Notes: generated by a model from the sequence alone, not told the origin. Positions 18,807 through 27,862 are shown, counted from the first letter of the stretch. The stretch is DNA of 64,000 nucleotides from Streptomyces sp. NBC_00414 (GCF_036038375.1 NZ_CP107935.1:2418001-2482000); one strand, 5' to 3'. Made by a program: numbers and translations.

Positions 18807-19639
18807 TGGGTGGCAGAACTGTGTTGAGTCTCGGCGGCGCGAGGGGCCTGGCCCGTGCGGTCGGTGCCGGGCTGCTGCTGGCCGGGGTCACGGCGGTTCC
18901 CGCGGCGGCCGACTCCTCCCCCTCCGCGAGCCCGTCGGACGACTCCGGCGCGCCCACCTCGGCGGGGACGTCCTTCCGTACGGCGGCCGAGGTCGACCAG
19001 GGCCGGCGGGCGACCGCCGGGGCCTCGGCGGGCGACTACCTCTACTGGTCGTTCCCCGCCGACGCGGGCCAGCGGCCCACGGTGAGGGCGAAGGTGAAGC
19101 TACCGGACGCGCATGCCTCCGTGACCTGGCAGATCGACGTGTACGACGGGCTGCGGCGGCGGCAGGCGTGCCAGTACGGGGCGCAGACTCGGACGGCGGC
19201 GCAGGACGCGGCCTCCGTCGAGCTGTCCTGCACGCTGCGGACGGTGCGGGCCTGGTCGGAGCCCTGGGCCGATGATCCGCTGCCGGGTACGTACTACATC
19301 CGGCTGACCACGGTCGGGCTGGCGGCGGCCGATCTCGGGCTGCCGGTGAGTACCGAGGTGCGGGTCGACTCGAAGGACATCGGTGGGGCCGCGGCGGTTG
19401 ACGGCTCGTTGAGCGAGCCGTTGGTGCCGGGGATCGCCGTTGCGGCCGAGTCCGAGGACGGTGACGAGGAGTCCGACACTCCTGGTGCCGTGCTGTCCAG
19501 CATCGAGCCCGACGACGGGTGGGCCTCCGGGTGGTGGTCCGACCGGTGGGTCTGGACCGGCGTCGGGGGTGTGCTTGCCGCTCTCGCGGGGGTCGGCGGG
19601 TATTCGCTGACGCGGGGAGCGGGGCGGCCCCGGCCGTAA
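18806..19639 (+). CDS. Secreted, membrane-anchored protein of unknown function
   Basis: A 277-residue protein translated from TGATG overlapping the vWA gene stop, with GGAGGACC upstream. It has a signal peptide (AGLLLAGVTAVPAAA), a Ser-rich linker, a beta-rich domain (GDYLYWSFPADAGQRPTVRAK, YYIRLTTVG), an acidic stretch (ESEDGDEES) and a final membrane helix (VWTGVGGVLAALAGVGGYSL). The two-gene arrangement and shared topology suggest a partner of the vWA protein. I do not recognise a named family. Confidence 0.82.
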   Translation: MGGRTVLSLGGARGLARAVGAGLLLAGVTAVPAAADSSPSASPSDDSGAPTSAGTSFRTAAEVDQGRRATAGASAGDYLYWSFPADAGQRPTVRAKVKLPDAHASVTWQIDVYDGLRRRQACQYGAQTRTAAQDAASVELSCTLRTVRAWSEPWADDPLPGTYYIRLTTVGLAAADLGLPVSTEVRVDSKDIGGAAAVDGSLSEPLVPGIAVAAESEDGDEESDTPGAVLSSIEPDDGWASGWWSDRWVWTGVGGVLAALAGVGGYSLTRGAGRPRP

Positions 19640-19662
19640 CTTCTCGCTGCGGCCCGCTACGG

Positions 19663-20047
19663 GCGGCCGCGCCGTTCCCCGCGCCCCTTCAAGGCGCGTC
19701 CGTGCGTCATGGGGTGCGGGTCCGCCGTGGCTGGCCGCGCAGTTCCCCGCGCCCCTTCGGGGCACGTCCGTGCGACGTCGGGTGCGGGTGCAGCGTGGCT
19801 GAGCGCGCCGTTCCCGGCGCCCCTTCGGGATGCGTCCGTGCGCCGTCGGGTGCGGGTGGTCCGTGTGGGGTTCAGTGTCGCTTTCCCGCACCCCTGGGCA
19901 GGCCCGGCAGTGCCTGCCCAGGGGCGCGGGGAACTGGGCGGCCGGCCATAGCGCGCCCGCAGGCAAAAACACACCCGGCCCGCAGGGTCCGCCGTCGCAG
20001 GCCCGCCAGGCCTGTGAAGGGGCGCGGGGAACTGCGCGGCCGGCCAC
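19663..20047. repeat. Dispersed GC-rich repeat family 1, block B
   Basis: Three tandem copies of a roughly 64-base unit with the core GTTCCCCGCGCCCCTTC begin near 19663, followed by two inverted cores (GGGGCGCGGGGAACTG) near 19921 and 20020. The block fills the 465-base gap between two convergent genes; nothing coding is evident. Confidence 0.8.
19891..19924. terminator. Strong hairpin between convergent genes
   Basis: CCCCTGGGCAGGC and GCCTGCCCAGGGG form perfect 13-base arms around an 8-base loop inside repeat block B. A bidirectional terminator is likely, though it lies 250 bases past the nearer stop on the plus strand. Confidence 0.5.
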
Positions 20048-20104
20048 GGCGCACCCGCACCCGATAACGCACCGGCGCGGTCAGCGCAGCGCACCCGCAC
20101 CCCG

Positions 20105-20740
20105 TCAGCCCTCCCGCAGGGCCTTCGCCAGCGGGCCCTCGCCCGATACCGCGATCCGGCCGACCCGTATCGCGTCGGAGAGCGTCAGGTCGCCCCGACC
20201 GAGCGCCGTGCACGTCTCCGTGTCGAGGGAGAGCCGGGCATCGGGCTCCTCGGGCGCGGGCCCCTCCCCGTACACCGGCCCGTCCGGCGCCGCGCCGAGG
20301 TGAATGTAGAACTCGCCCTCGTCCAGGCACACTTGGACGACCCCGTCACCGAGCCCCTCCAACGACCGCAGCAGCGGCAACGCGAACCAGTGCGCGCGTA
20401 CCGCGTCGGTGGGCCGCCGTTCCGCCAGCAGCGGCGCCCCCCACTCACCCAGCGCCTGCAGCACGGGCAGCAACTCCCGCCCACGGCCGGTGAGTTCGTA
20501 CACGTACACCGCACCCGGCGGAGGCATCCGCCGCCGCGTCGCCAGACCGTCCCGTTCCATGTCCTTGAGGCGGGAGGCGAGCACGTCCGTGCTCACACCG
20601 GGCAGGTCCGCGTGCAGGTCGGTGTAGCGGCGCGGACCGGCGAGCAGCTCGCGGACGATCAGGAGGGTCCACCGGTCACCGACGGCGTCGAGCGCCCGGG
20701 CGGCGGAACAGTACTGGTCGTAGCTTCGGCGAGGTGACAT
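20105..20740 (-). CDS. HxlR family regulator with C-terminal sterol-carrier-like domain
   Basis: A 211-residue regulator. The MarR/HxlR-type winged helix (YCSAARALDAVGDRWTLLIVREL, LPGVSTDVLASRLKDMERDGLATR) covers residues 8-100; the rest (VQVCLDEGEFYIHLG, ETCTALGRGDLTLSDAI, ISGEG-like end) resembles an SCP2-type ligand-binding domain often fused to this regulator. The ATG at 20740 begins the recognisable domain. It is divergent from an aminotransferase gene with two dyads between them. Confidence 0.87.
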   Translation of the reverse strand: MSPRRSYDQYCSAARALDAVGDRWTLLIVRELLAGPRRYTDLHADLPGVSTDVLASRLKDMERDGLATRRRMPPPGAVYVYELTGRGRELLPVLQALGEWGAPLLAERRPTDAVRAHWFALPLLRSLEGLGDGVVQVCLDEGEFYIHLGAAPDGPVYGEGPAPEEPDARLSLDTETCTALGRGDLTLSDAIRVGRIAVSGEGPLAKALREG

Positions 20741-20762
20741 GCGACGCAGTCTAGACAACTTG

Positions 20763-20797
20763 TTGGACTTTCCAAGCGAGAACTTGGTAAAACCAAG
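20763..20797. promoter_or_regulatory. Two related dyads between HxlR and aminotransferase genes
   Basis: TTGGACTTTCCAA (20763-20775) and CTTGGTAAAACCAAG (20783-20797) share the pattern TTGG-N5-CCAA; their centres are 21 bases apart. They probably bind the adjacent HxlR regulator and overlap both promoters. Confidence 0.55.
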
Positions 20798-20826
20798 CAA
20801 CACCACAACCTGGAGGTGCGCACCGC

Positions 20827-22035
20827 ATGGAGTTCCGGCAGTCGAGCAAGCTCAGCGAGGTCTGTTACGAGATCCGGGGCCCGGTCATCGAGCAGGCGAA
20901 CGCACTGGAGGAGGCAGGCCACAGCGTGCTGCGCCTCAACACCGGCAACCCCGCGGCCTTCGGCTTCGAGGCACCGCCGGAGATCCTTCAGGACATGATC
21001 CGGATGCTCCCCCAGGCACACGGCTACACGGATTCGCGAGGCGTCCTCTCGGCCCGCCGGGCCGTGGCGCAGCGCTACCAGGAGCGGGGCCTCGAAGTCG
21101 GCGTGGACGACGTCTTCCTGGGCAACGGCGTCTCCGAACTCGTCTCGATGGCCGTCCAGGCCCTCGTCGAGGACGGCGACGAAGTCCTCATCCCCGCCCC
21201 GGACTTCCCGCTCTGGACGGCGGTGACGACGCTCGCGGGCGGCAAGGCCGTGCACTACCTGTGCGACGAACAGGCCGACTGGTACCCGGACCTGGACGAC
21301 ATGGCGTCGAAGATCTCGGACCGCACCAGGGCCGTCGTCATCATCAACCCGAACAACCCCACCGGCGCGGTCTACCCCAAGGAGATCATCGAGGGCATCC
21401 TCGACCTGGCCCGCCGGCACGGCCTGATGGTGTTCGCGGACGAGATCTACGACCAGATCCTGTACGACGACGCCGTGCACCACTCGGCCGCCGCGCTCGC
21501 CCCCGACCTGGTGGTCCTCACCTTCTGCGGCCTGTCGAAGACGTACCGCGTGGCGGGCTTCCGCTCCGGCTGGCTGGTGGTCACGGGTCCGCGCCAGCAC
21601 GCGAAGAGCTATCTGGAGGGCCTCACCATGCTGGCCTCCATGCGGCTGTGCGCCAACGCCCCTGCCCAGTACGCCATCCAGGCCGCGCTCGGCGGCCGGC
21701 AGTCCATCCACGAACTCACGGCGCCCGGCGGCCGGTTGCGCGAACAGCGTGACGTCGCGTGGGAGAAGCTGAACGAGATCCCCGGCGTCTCCTGTGTGAA
21801 ACCGAAGGGCGCGCTGTATGCGTTCGCTCGTCTGGACCCCTCGGTGCACAAGATCCACGACGACGAGAAGTTCGTGCTCGACCTGCTGCTGCGGGAGAAG
21901 ATCCAGGTCGTCCAGGGCACCGGTTTCAACTGGCCCCGCCCCGACCACTTCCGCATCCTCACCCTCCCGTACGCCGACGACCTCGACGCGGCGATCAGCA
22001 GGATCGGGCGGTTCCTGAGCGGCTACCGGCAGTAG
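20827..22035 (+). CDS. Class I aminotransferase, AlaT/AlaA-like
   Basis: A 402-residue PLP enzyme. Motifs are NTGNPAAFGFEAP near residue 38, GNGVSELV (cofactor phosphate), NPNNPTG (174-180), DEIYDQ with D205, and the Schiff-base lysine K238 in FCGLSKTYRVAGFRSGW. This pattern matches the alanine-forming (glutamate-pyruvate) aminotransferases. GGAGGTG is eight bases before the ATG. It is divergent from an HxlR regulator, its probable controller. Confidence 0.9.
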   Translation: MEFRQSSKLSEVCYEIRGPVIEQANALEEAGHSVLRLNTGNPAAFGFEAPPEILQDMIRMLPQAHGYTDSRGVLSARRAVAQRYQERGLEVGVDDVFLGNGVSELVSMAVQALVEDGDEVLIPAPDFPLWTAVTTLAGGKAVHYLCDEQADWYPDLDDMASKISDRTRAVVIINPNNPTGAVYPKEIIEGILDLARRHGLMVFADEIYDQILYDDAVHHSAAALAPDLVVLTFCGLSKTYRVAGFRSGWLVVTGPRQHAKSYLEGLTMLASMRLCANAPAQYAIQAALGGRQSIHELTAPGGRLREQRDVAWEKLNEIPGVSCVKPKGALYAFARLDPSVHKIHDDEKFVLDLLLREKIQVVQGTGFNWPRPDHFRILTLPYADDLDAAISRIGRFLSGYRQ

Positions 22036-22141
22036 GACATCGCCGGGGATGTCAGACCCGGGTCGTACTCTTCGAATGGGTCCGCCCGGTGATCGGCGAG
22101 CGGAGCGGGCCCGCCGTGGCCCGAAGAGGAAGGAGCACCCC

Positions 22142-22792
22142 GTGACCCGACCGCCGACCGCCGCGCAGCGGCGCGTCATCGACGCCGCCGATCCCGTGAC
22201 CGGGCGCCTCAGGGGTACGGAGAGCCAGCTCGCGGCGCTGGTGAGGCATGGACTGGCGTTCCGGCACCCCCGTCCGCCGCACGGCCACTTCCTCACACCG
22301 GCCGGGCACCGGATACGCGAGGAGGCGGCCACGGCCGGGGCGAGCGCCCCCGAGGCCTCCGTACCGGCCTCCGAGCCCTCCGGTGTGTTCAGCGCGCGGA
22401 TCGGTGGCGAGGAGGCCGCCGACACCGGTCCGGCGCGAGTACGTGAGGTGCGCAGCGCCTGGCAGGGCCTGCTGGAGTTGCGGCGGATGACCAACACGGG
22501 CGGCGCCATGGACCGCCCGTGCGCATGGGAGCGTACGCATCTGGTGCAGGCCGCTGCCCTGGCGCTGGAGGCGGCGGGACTCCGCCCGGCCGGGACGGGC
22601 ACCGACGGCGGGGGCGGGGGGTACCGGGTGCGTGCGACGCCCCAGCCGGAGGCCGTCGCCGTGCGTGAGCCGGACGCGGCGGCCCTGAGGGAGTGCGCCG
22701 TGACGCTGGAGAAGGCGGGGTGGCAGGTCAGCGAGCACACGGAGCCGCGGACGGGGTCGCGCTATCTGCTGGCCTCGCCCCGCCGGTCGTGA
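22142..22792 (+). CDS. Hypothetical protein, 216 residues
   Basis: The GTG at 22142 follows AAGGAG. The N-terminal 70 residues (AAQRRVIDAADPVTGRL, ESQLAALVRHGLAFRHPRPPHGHFLTPAGHRIREE) look like a small winged-helix repeat. A linker follows, then VREVRSAWQGLLELRRMT and a C-terminal segment ending GWQVSEHTEPRTGSRYLLASP. No signal peptide or membrane helix. I do not recognise a family; the gene is 106 bases downstream of the aminotransferase on the same strand. Confidence 0.75.
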   Translation: MTRPPTAAQRRVIDAADPVTGRLRGTESQLAALVRHGLAFRHPRPPHGHFLTPAGHRIREEAATAGASAPEASVPASEPSGVFSARIGGEEAADTGPARVREVRSAWQGLLELRRMTNTGGAMDRPCAWERTHLVQAAALALEAAGLRPAGTGTDGGGGGYRVRATPQPEAVAVREPDAAALRECAVTLEKAGWQVSEHTEPRTGSRYLLASPRRS

Positions 22793-22949
22793 AGGCCCCG
22801 AAACGCCGCGCGGTCGGTGGAAGTTGACGCCGCCCGCCATCCGTAATCCGCCAACTGCGGGAGCAGGACGAGGACAGGACGCTCCTGCGCGTCGGTCGGC
22901 CGCGGACTCACGGCTGTTCGGCCTCTGACCGCCAAGGCCGCCCCTCGGG

Positions 22950-23339
22950 TCAGTCCGGTCGATGGCGGGCGTCGTACGTGGCGCGCGCCTCGGCGATCGT
23001 GACGCGGTGCCGTTCGGCCCAGTCGGTCAGCCCCAGCAGCGTCGCGTGCAACTCATGTGCCACCGGCGTGAGTTCGTACTCGACCTTCGGCGGGACCGTC
23101 GGGTGGACGGTGCGTGTGAGGAGTCCGTCGCGCTCCAGATTGCGCAGGGTCAGCGTCAGCATCCGGCGGCTGATGCCCTCGATGCTGCGCTCCAACTCGG
23201 TGAAGCGGATGGCGCCGTGTGCGGCGGCCACGATGATCAGAACGCTCCATTTTCCGGCGACCCTGTCAAGAACCTCGCGGACGGGACACGCGTGCGCGTT
23301 CACGACCTGCGAGGTAACACGGGTGTTCCCCTGGGACAT
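22950..23339 (-). CDS. HxlR family transcriptional regulator
   Basis: A 129-residue single-domain regulator with the HxlR signature CPVREVLDRVAGKWSVLIIVAA, the recognition region GISRRMLTLTLRNLERDGLLTR and the wing VPPKVEYELTPVAHEL. The cysteine near the N-terminus (C18) is typical of redox- or electrophile-responsive members. It is divergent from an MFS exporter 102 bases away and probably represses it. Confidence 0.92.
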   Translation of the reverse strand: MSQGNTRVTSQVVNAHACPVREVLDRVAGKWSVLIIVAAAHGAIRFTELERSIEGISRRMLTLTLRNLERDGLLTRTVHPTVPPKVEYELTPVAHELHATLLGLTDWAERHRVTIAEARATYDARHRPD

Positions 23340-23441
23340 TCGGGTGCCTCCTTACGACTGGTCTCCACGGTCACTCACGATGTTCTCCGTTACAAGTCGT
23401 GCACCTATGGATCGTCCAGCAACTATACGGAGGCCGTGGCC

Positions 23442-24935
23442 ATGTCGTCCCGGATCGGAGCCCTCCCGGAAGGGCTCCCACAAGGCTCTGCGGACCCAGC
23501 GCAGCACTCGCGAACGCACTCCCGGTGGGCGTCTCTCGTCGTGCTGTGCGGGGGTGCGCTGATGACGATCCTCGACGGCAACGTCGTGACGGTGGCGATG
23601 CCCGCGATCCAGAGCGACCTCGGCTTCTCGTCCTCGGGGCTCGCCTGGATCGTGAACGCGTACCTGATCCCCTTCGGCGGGCTGCTGCTGCTCGTGGGGC
23701 GGCTCGGCGATCTCATGGGTCGCCGGCGGATGTTCACCGCGGGGCTCGCCCTGTTCACCGCGGCGTCCGCGCTGTGCGGGGTCGCCACCGGCCAGGGCAT
23801 GCTGATCGCGGCGCGGGCACTGCAGGGGGTCGGCGGGGCGATGACCTCGGCCGTCGTCCTGGGCATGCTGATCGCGCTCTTTCCCGAGCCGCGTGAACAG
23901 GCCAGGGCCATCGCGGTGTTCAGCGCGGTCGGCGCGGCGGGCGGGGCGCTGGGGACGCTCCTCGGCGGGGCACTCACCCAGGCGCTCAGCTGGCACTGGA
24001 TCTTCCTGGTCAATCTGCCGATCGGGGTCGTGGCGTGGATCGCCGCCCTGCGTGTCCTAGCTCCCGACCGCGGCGCGGGACTCGGCAAGGGAGCCGACTA
24101 TCTCGGGGCCGCGCTGGTCACCGGCGCGCTGATGCTCACGGTCTACGCGATCGTCGGTGCCGGTCAGCGGCCGGTCGGCGTCACGTCGGTCCTGGCCGTG
24201 GTCTCGCTCACGCTGTTCGTGGCCTTCACCCTGCGGCAGGCACGGGCCGCGCGGCCGTTGCTGCGGCTGAGGCTGTTCCGCTCCCGGCCGCTCACCGGCG
24301 CCAACGGTGTGCAGATCCTGATGATCGCGACGATGTTCGGCTTCCAGTACATCGGGGCGCTCTACCTCCAACGGGTGCTGGGATACAGCGAGTTGCGGAC
24401 CGGGCTGGCGTTCCTGCCCGCACCCGTACTGATCGGGGTGCTGATGCTGGGCCTGTCGGCGCGGACGATCGGCCGCTTCGGCCCGTACCGGGTGCTGCTC
24501 GTGGGGCTCGGGCTCATCACCGGCGGGATGGGGCTGCTGAGCCGGGTGCCCGTGTCCGGTTCGTACGTTGCCGATGTGCTGCCTGCGATGTCGCTGCTCG
24601 CGGTCGGCTTCGCGGCCGCGATGCCCGCGGTGACCGGGCTCGCCATGGCCGGGGTGCTGGCGGAGGATGCGGGGCTCGCGTCCGGGCTCTTCAACACCAC
24701 GCAGGTGGTGGGGGGTTCGCTGGGGCTTGCGGTGCTCACGACTCTTGCGGCCGGGCGCACGGACGGGCTCCTTCGTGGAGGTGAGTCGTTCGCCGTGGCA
24801 ACCGCCGACGGGTATCGGCTGGCGTTCACCGTTGCGACGGGGATCGCTGTGGTGGGCTTCGCGGTCGCGGGGGTGGTGTTGCGGCCGGCGCGGGATCCTC
24901 TCGCCCCCGCCGCCCCTACCCGTTCCCGTCATTGA
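23442..24935 (+). CDS. MFS drug exporter, EmrB/QacA type (14 TM)
   Basis: A 497-residue inner-membrane drug:proton antiporter. Motif A is GRLGDLMGRRRMF and motif C is near GAAGGALGTLLGG; WHWIFLVNLPIGVVA is the EmrB/QacA family signature. About 14 hydrophobic segments can be counted. The ATG at 23442 has GGAGG ten bases upstream. It is divergent from the HxlR regulator. The exported compound is unknown. Confidence 0.93.
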   Translation: MSSRIGALPEGLPQGSADPAQHSRTHSRWASLVVLCGGALMTILDGNVVTVAMPAIQSDLGFSSSGLAWIVNAYLIPFGGLLLLVGRLGDLMGRRRMFTAGLALFTAASALCGVATGQGMLIAARALQGVGGAMTSAVVLGMLIALFPEPREQARAIAVFSAVGAAGGALGTLLGGALTQALSWHWIFLVNLPIGVVAWIAALRVLAPDRGAGLGKGADYLGAALVTGALMLTVYAIVGAGQRPVGVTSVLAVVSLTLFVAFTLRQARAARPLLRLRLFRSRPLTGANGVQILMIATMFGFQYIGALYLQRVLGYSELRTGLAFLPAPVLIGVLMLGLSARTIGRFGPYRVLLVGLGLITGGMGLLSRVPVSGSYVADVLPAMSLLAVGFAAAMPAVTGLAMAGVLAEDAGLASGLFNTTQVVGGSLGLAVLTTLAAGRTDGLLRGGESFAVATADGYRLAFTVATGIAVVGFAVAGVVLRPARDPLAPAAPTRSRH

Positions 24936-24962
24936 CTCAGGGGCTCCGCCCCCGAACCCCCG

Positions 24963-25034
24963 GTCATCAAACGCCGGACAGGCTGAGACGCAGCCGGACC
25001 GGCGACATCTTCAGCCCGTCCGGCGTTTGATGAC
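24963..25034. repeat. Dispersed inverted repeat family 2, copy 2
   Basis: Arms of 24 bases at 24963-24986 and 25011-25034 match the copy at 5757-5829 apart from a few changes, and the G-rich flanks are related. It lies just after the MFS gene and may serve as its terminator. Confidence 0.8.
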
Positions 25035-25114
25035 GAGCGCGCAAGCTCGACGGGGGTCTGGGGCGCAGCCCCAGGGGACGGGAAGGCCGAGGGCGGCGGG
25101 GGCGAAGAACCGGC

Positions 25115-25160
25115 TTGACGGGTATACGTCACTCCCATTCTCTGGTAGGAAACTTTCCTA
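25115..25160 (+). promoter_or_regulatory. Chitosanase promoter with palindromic operator
   Basis: TTGACG (25115-25120) is a likely -35; the -10 is a poor CATTCT near 25136. A perfect 15-base palindrome, TAGGAAACTTTCCTA, at 25146-25160 covers the probable transcription start. Streptomyces chitosanase genes are known to be repressed by ROK-family CsnR acting on a palindrome near the promoter; this element is the obvious candidate. Confidence 0.65.
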
Positions 25161-25200
25161 ACAGTACGGAAGAGCGACTCCCACCCCCACTGGAGGTCCC

Positions 25201-26022
25201 GTGCACACCCCCCACACCCCCATAGGCTCCTCGCGACGAACCATCCTCGCGCTGATCGGAGCATCCCTGGTGGCAGGCCCCGTCATCGCAAGCAGCCCCG
25301 CGAGCGCCGCGGCCACCGGCCTCGACGACCCGGCGAAGAAGGAGATCGCCATGAAGCTGGTGTCCAGCGCGGAGAACTCCTCGCTGGACTGGAAGGCGCA
25401 GTACGGATACATCGAGGACATCGGCGACGGCCGCGGCTACACCGCGGGCATCATCGGGTTCTGCTCGGGCACGCACGACATGCTCGACCTCGTGGAGCTG
25501 TACACCCAGCGCAAGCCCGGCAACCCCCTGGCGGGATACCTGCCCGCCCTGCGCCGGGTCGACGGCACCGACTCGCACGACGGCCTCGACCCCGGCTACC
25601 CGGCGGCGTGGCGCCGGGCGGCCCAGGACCAGGCCTTCAAGCAGGCCCAGAACGACGAGCGGGACCGCGTCTACTTCAACCCCGCGGTACAGCGGGGCAA
25701 GGCCGACGGGATCGGCACGCTCGGCCAGTTCGCGTACTACGACGCCATCGTCATGCATGGCAACGGCGGCGACAGTACGAGCTTCGGCAGCATCCGCAAC
25801 CGGGCGCTGGGCCGGGCCAGGCCCCCGGCCCAGGGCGGCGACGAGGTGACGTACCTCAACGCGTTCCTCGACGCCCGCGTGTGGGCGATGAAGCAGGAGG
25901 AGGCCCACTCGGACACCAGCCGGGTGGACACCGCCCAGCGGGTCTTCCTCCGGAACCGGAACCTGAACCTGAACCCGCCGCTGGACTGGCAGGTCTACGG
26001 GGACAGCTTCCACATCGGCTGA
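25201..26022 (+). CDS. csn: Chitosanase, glycoside hydrolase family 46
   Basis: Secreted endo-chitosanase of 273 residues. The signal peptide has a twin-arginine motif (SSRRTILALIG) and ends near SPASAAA, which suits Tat export. The mature part has the GH46 catalytic pair E58 (SAENSS) and D76 (GDGRGYT), 18 residues apart as in the known enzymes, followed by GFCSGTHDMLDLV. The GTG at 25201 is preceded by GGAGG. It is a single gene with a palindromic operator. Confidence 0.96.
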   Translation: MHTPHTPIGSSRRTILALIGASLVAGPVIASSPASAAATGLDDPAKKEIAMKLVSSAENSSLDWKAQYGYIEDIGDGRGYTAGIIGFCSGTHDMLDLVELYTQRKPGNPLAGYLPALRRVDGTDSHDGLDPGYPAAWRRAAQDQAFKQAQNDERDRVYFNPAVQRGKADGIGTLGQFAYYDAIVMHGNGGDSTSFGSIRNRALGRARPPAQGGDEVTYLNAFLDARVWAMKQEEAHSDTSRVDTAQRVFLRNRNLNLNPPLDWQVYGDSFHIG

Positions 26023-26040
26023 GGGCCCCGGCAGAATCCC

Positions 26041-26100
26041 GATCCTGAAGGGTCCCGATCCTGAAGGGTCCCGGTCCAAAGGTCCCGGTCCTGAAGCTCC
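26041..26100. repeat. 16-base tandem repeat after the chitosanase gene
   Basis: Two exact GATCCTGAAGGGTCCC units and two degenerate ones occupy the space between the convergent chitosanase and permease genes. Confidence 0.75.
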
Positions 26101-26121
26101 GGGCCGGTGGGCGCTCGTTCG

Positions 26122-27591
26122 TCAGCGAGCGGCCACCGGCTCCGGACCCTGGCCCGTACCCGTACCCGTACCCGGAGCCGGACCCGAAGTCGTCCCCGGC
26201 CCCGGCTCCATCGGGGTCGTGACCTCGTCGCACTCCCGGCTTCCGCCCAGGTGGTTGAAGACCAGGTTCAGAACGACGGCCGCCACGCACCCGGTCGAGA
26301 TCCCCGAGTCCAGGATGATCTTCGCGGTCTCCGGGAACGCGTGGTAGAACTCCGGCGCCGTGATCGGGATGATGCCGACGGCCAACGAGACCGCCACGAT
26401 CAGAACGTTGTTGTCCTTCTCCAGGCCCGCCTTGACGAGGGTCTGGATACCGCTCGCGGCCACCGAGCCGAACAGCACCACGCCCGCCCCGCCGAGCACG
26501 GGGCGCGGCACCACGGCGATCAGTGAGGCGGCCATGGGACACAGGCCCATCAGGACGAGGAAGCCGCCGCCAGTGGCCACGACGTACCGGCTGCGGATGC
26601 GGGTCATCGCGACCAGGCCGATGTTCTGGGCGAAGGCACTGCACATGAAGCCGTTGAAGAGCGGGCTGACGGCCGAGCCGAGGGTGTCGGCGCGCAGGCC
26701 CGCCGCGATGGTCTTCTCGTCCGCCGGCCGGCCGACTATCTCCCCCAACGCCAGCATGTCCGCGGTCGATTCGGTCATCGACACGACCATGACCACGCAC
26801 AGCGAGACGATCGCGGCGAGCTGGAACTGCGGGGCGCCGAAGTGGAACGGCGTGGGGAAGCCGACGACCGCCGCGTCCGCCACCGGCGCGAAGTCGGTGA
26901 CACCGAACGGGACGGCGACGAGTGTGCCGGCGACCAGGCCGAGCAGCACGGCGATCTGCTTGACGAAGCCGCGGGTGAAGCGGCGCAGCAGCAGGACGAT
27001 GACGAGGGTCGCGCCCGCCAGGCCCAGGTTGGTGGTCGAGCCGTAGTCGTGCGCCGTCGGGTCGGGGCCCTGGGCCCAGCCGAAGGCGACCGGCATCAGG
27101 GATATGCCGATGAGGGTGATGACCGTGCCGGTGACGACGGGCGGGAAGAAGCGGACCGCCTTGCTGAAGAACGGGGCGGCGACGAAGCCCAGTACGCCCG
27201 CCACGATGACGGCGCCGAAGATGACCGGCAGCGCGTCGCGCTTGTCGTCGGTGGAGTTGACGACCGCGATCATCGGGGCGACTCCGGCGAAGGTGACGCC
27301 GTTGACGAAGGGCAGGCGGGCGCCGATCTTCCAGATGCCGAGGGTCTGCAGGAACGTGGCGAGTCCCGCGGTGAACAGACAGGCGCCGGTGAGGAAGGTC
27401 AGTTCGGTCGCGGTCAGGCCCACGGCGGCGCCGACGATCAGGGGCGGGGCGACCACTCCCGCGTACATGGCGGCCACATGCTGCAGACCGCTGGTCGCCA
27501 TCTTGAGGGCGGGGAGTTTCTCGTCGACCGGGTGTTTCTGCACTCCGGTTGCGTTTACGTCCGTACTGCTGGGCGTGTGCTGGGCAGCCAC
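26122..27591 (-). CDS. NCS2 nucleobase permease, xanthine/urate type
   Basis: A 489-residue membrane transporter of the nucleobase:cation symporter-2 family with about 12-14 helices. Family motifs include GLQHVAAMYAGVVAPPLIVG, MTESTADMLALGEIVGR and SAFAQNIGLVAMTRIRSR, the last being the QN-containing signature. The C-terminal tail is Pro/Gly/Thr-rich, from hexanucleotide repeats. The GTG at 27591 has GGAGGAG upstream. It lies downstream of the uricase cluster on the same strand, so purines or urate are the probable substrates; the sequence alone does not separate xanthine from urate. Confidence 0.92.
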   Translation of the reverse strand: MAAQHTPSSTDVNATGVQKHPVDEKLPALKMATSGLQHVAAMYAGVVAPPLIVGAAVGLTATELTFLTGACLFTAGLATFLQTLGIWKIGARLPFVNGVTFAGVAPMIAVVNSTDDKRDALPVIFGAVIVAGVLGFVAAPFFSKAVRFFPPVVTGTVITLIGISLMPVAFGWAQGPDPTAHDYGSTTNLGLAGATLVIVLLLRRFTRGFVKQIAVLLGLVAGTLVAVPFGVTDFAPVADAAVVGFPTPFHFGAPQFQLAAIVSLCVVMVVSMTESTADMLALGEIVGRPADEKTIAAGLRADTLGSAVSPLFNGFMCSAFAQNIGLVAMTRIRSRYVVATGGGFLVLMGLCPMAASLIAVVPRPVLGGAGVVLFGSVAASGIQTLVKAGLEKDNNVLIVAVSLAVGIIPITAPEFYHAFPETAKIILDSGISTGCVAAVVLNLVFNHLGGSRECDEVTTPMEPGPGTTSGPAPGTGTGTGQGPEPVAAR

Positions 27592-27612
27592 GGCGGCTCC
27601 TCCGGTCGGTTA

Positions 27613-27630
27613 CACGTCGGCGTTGACGTG
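27613..27630. promoter_or_regulatory. Dyad upstream of the permease gene
   Basis: CACGTC and GACGTG form perfect arms around six bases, 22 bases before the permease start. It does not match the two motifs of the allantoin promoters. The surrounding 271-base gap holds no gene. Confidence 0.35.
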
Positions 27631-27862
27631 GGTGTCAGGGAGGTCGGGGGACGGTGCCCGTCACGGAGGGGACGCGGCGGGGCGTGAAGGGGTACGACAG
27701 GGGGCGGCAGGGCGCCGCAGGGGTGATGAGGGCGACGGGAAGGGACCGTTCCGGGGCGCGGGCAGTTCGTGCCCGCGCCCCGGAGACGGTCACCGCGGAC
27801 CCCGTTCGGGTCCACGGCCACCGGCCGAGGGCCGTCCCCCTCGGCCGGAGATCTGTGCGAGG

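Noticed and set aside
23340..23441. Imperfect ACGAC/GTCGT repeat between HxlR and the MFS gene
   Set aside because: Arms are short and widely spaced; probably chance.
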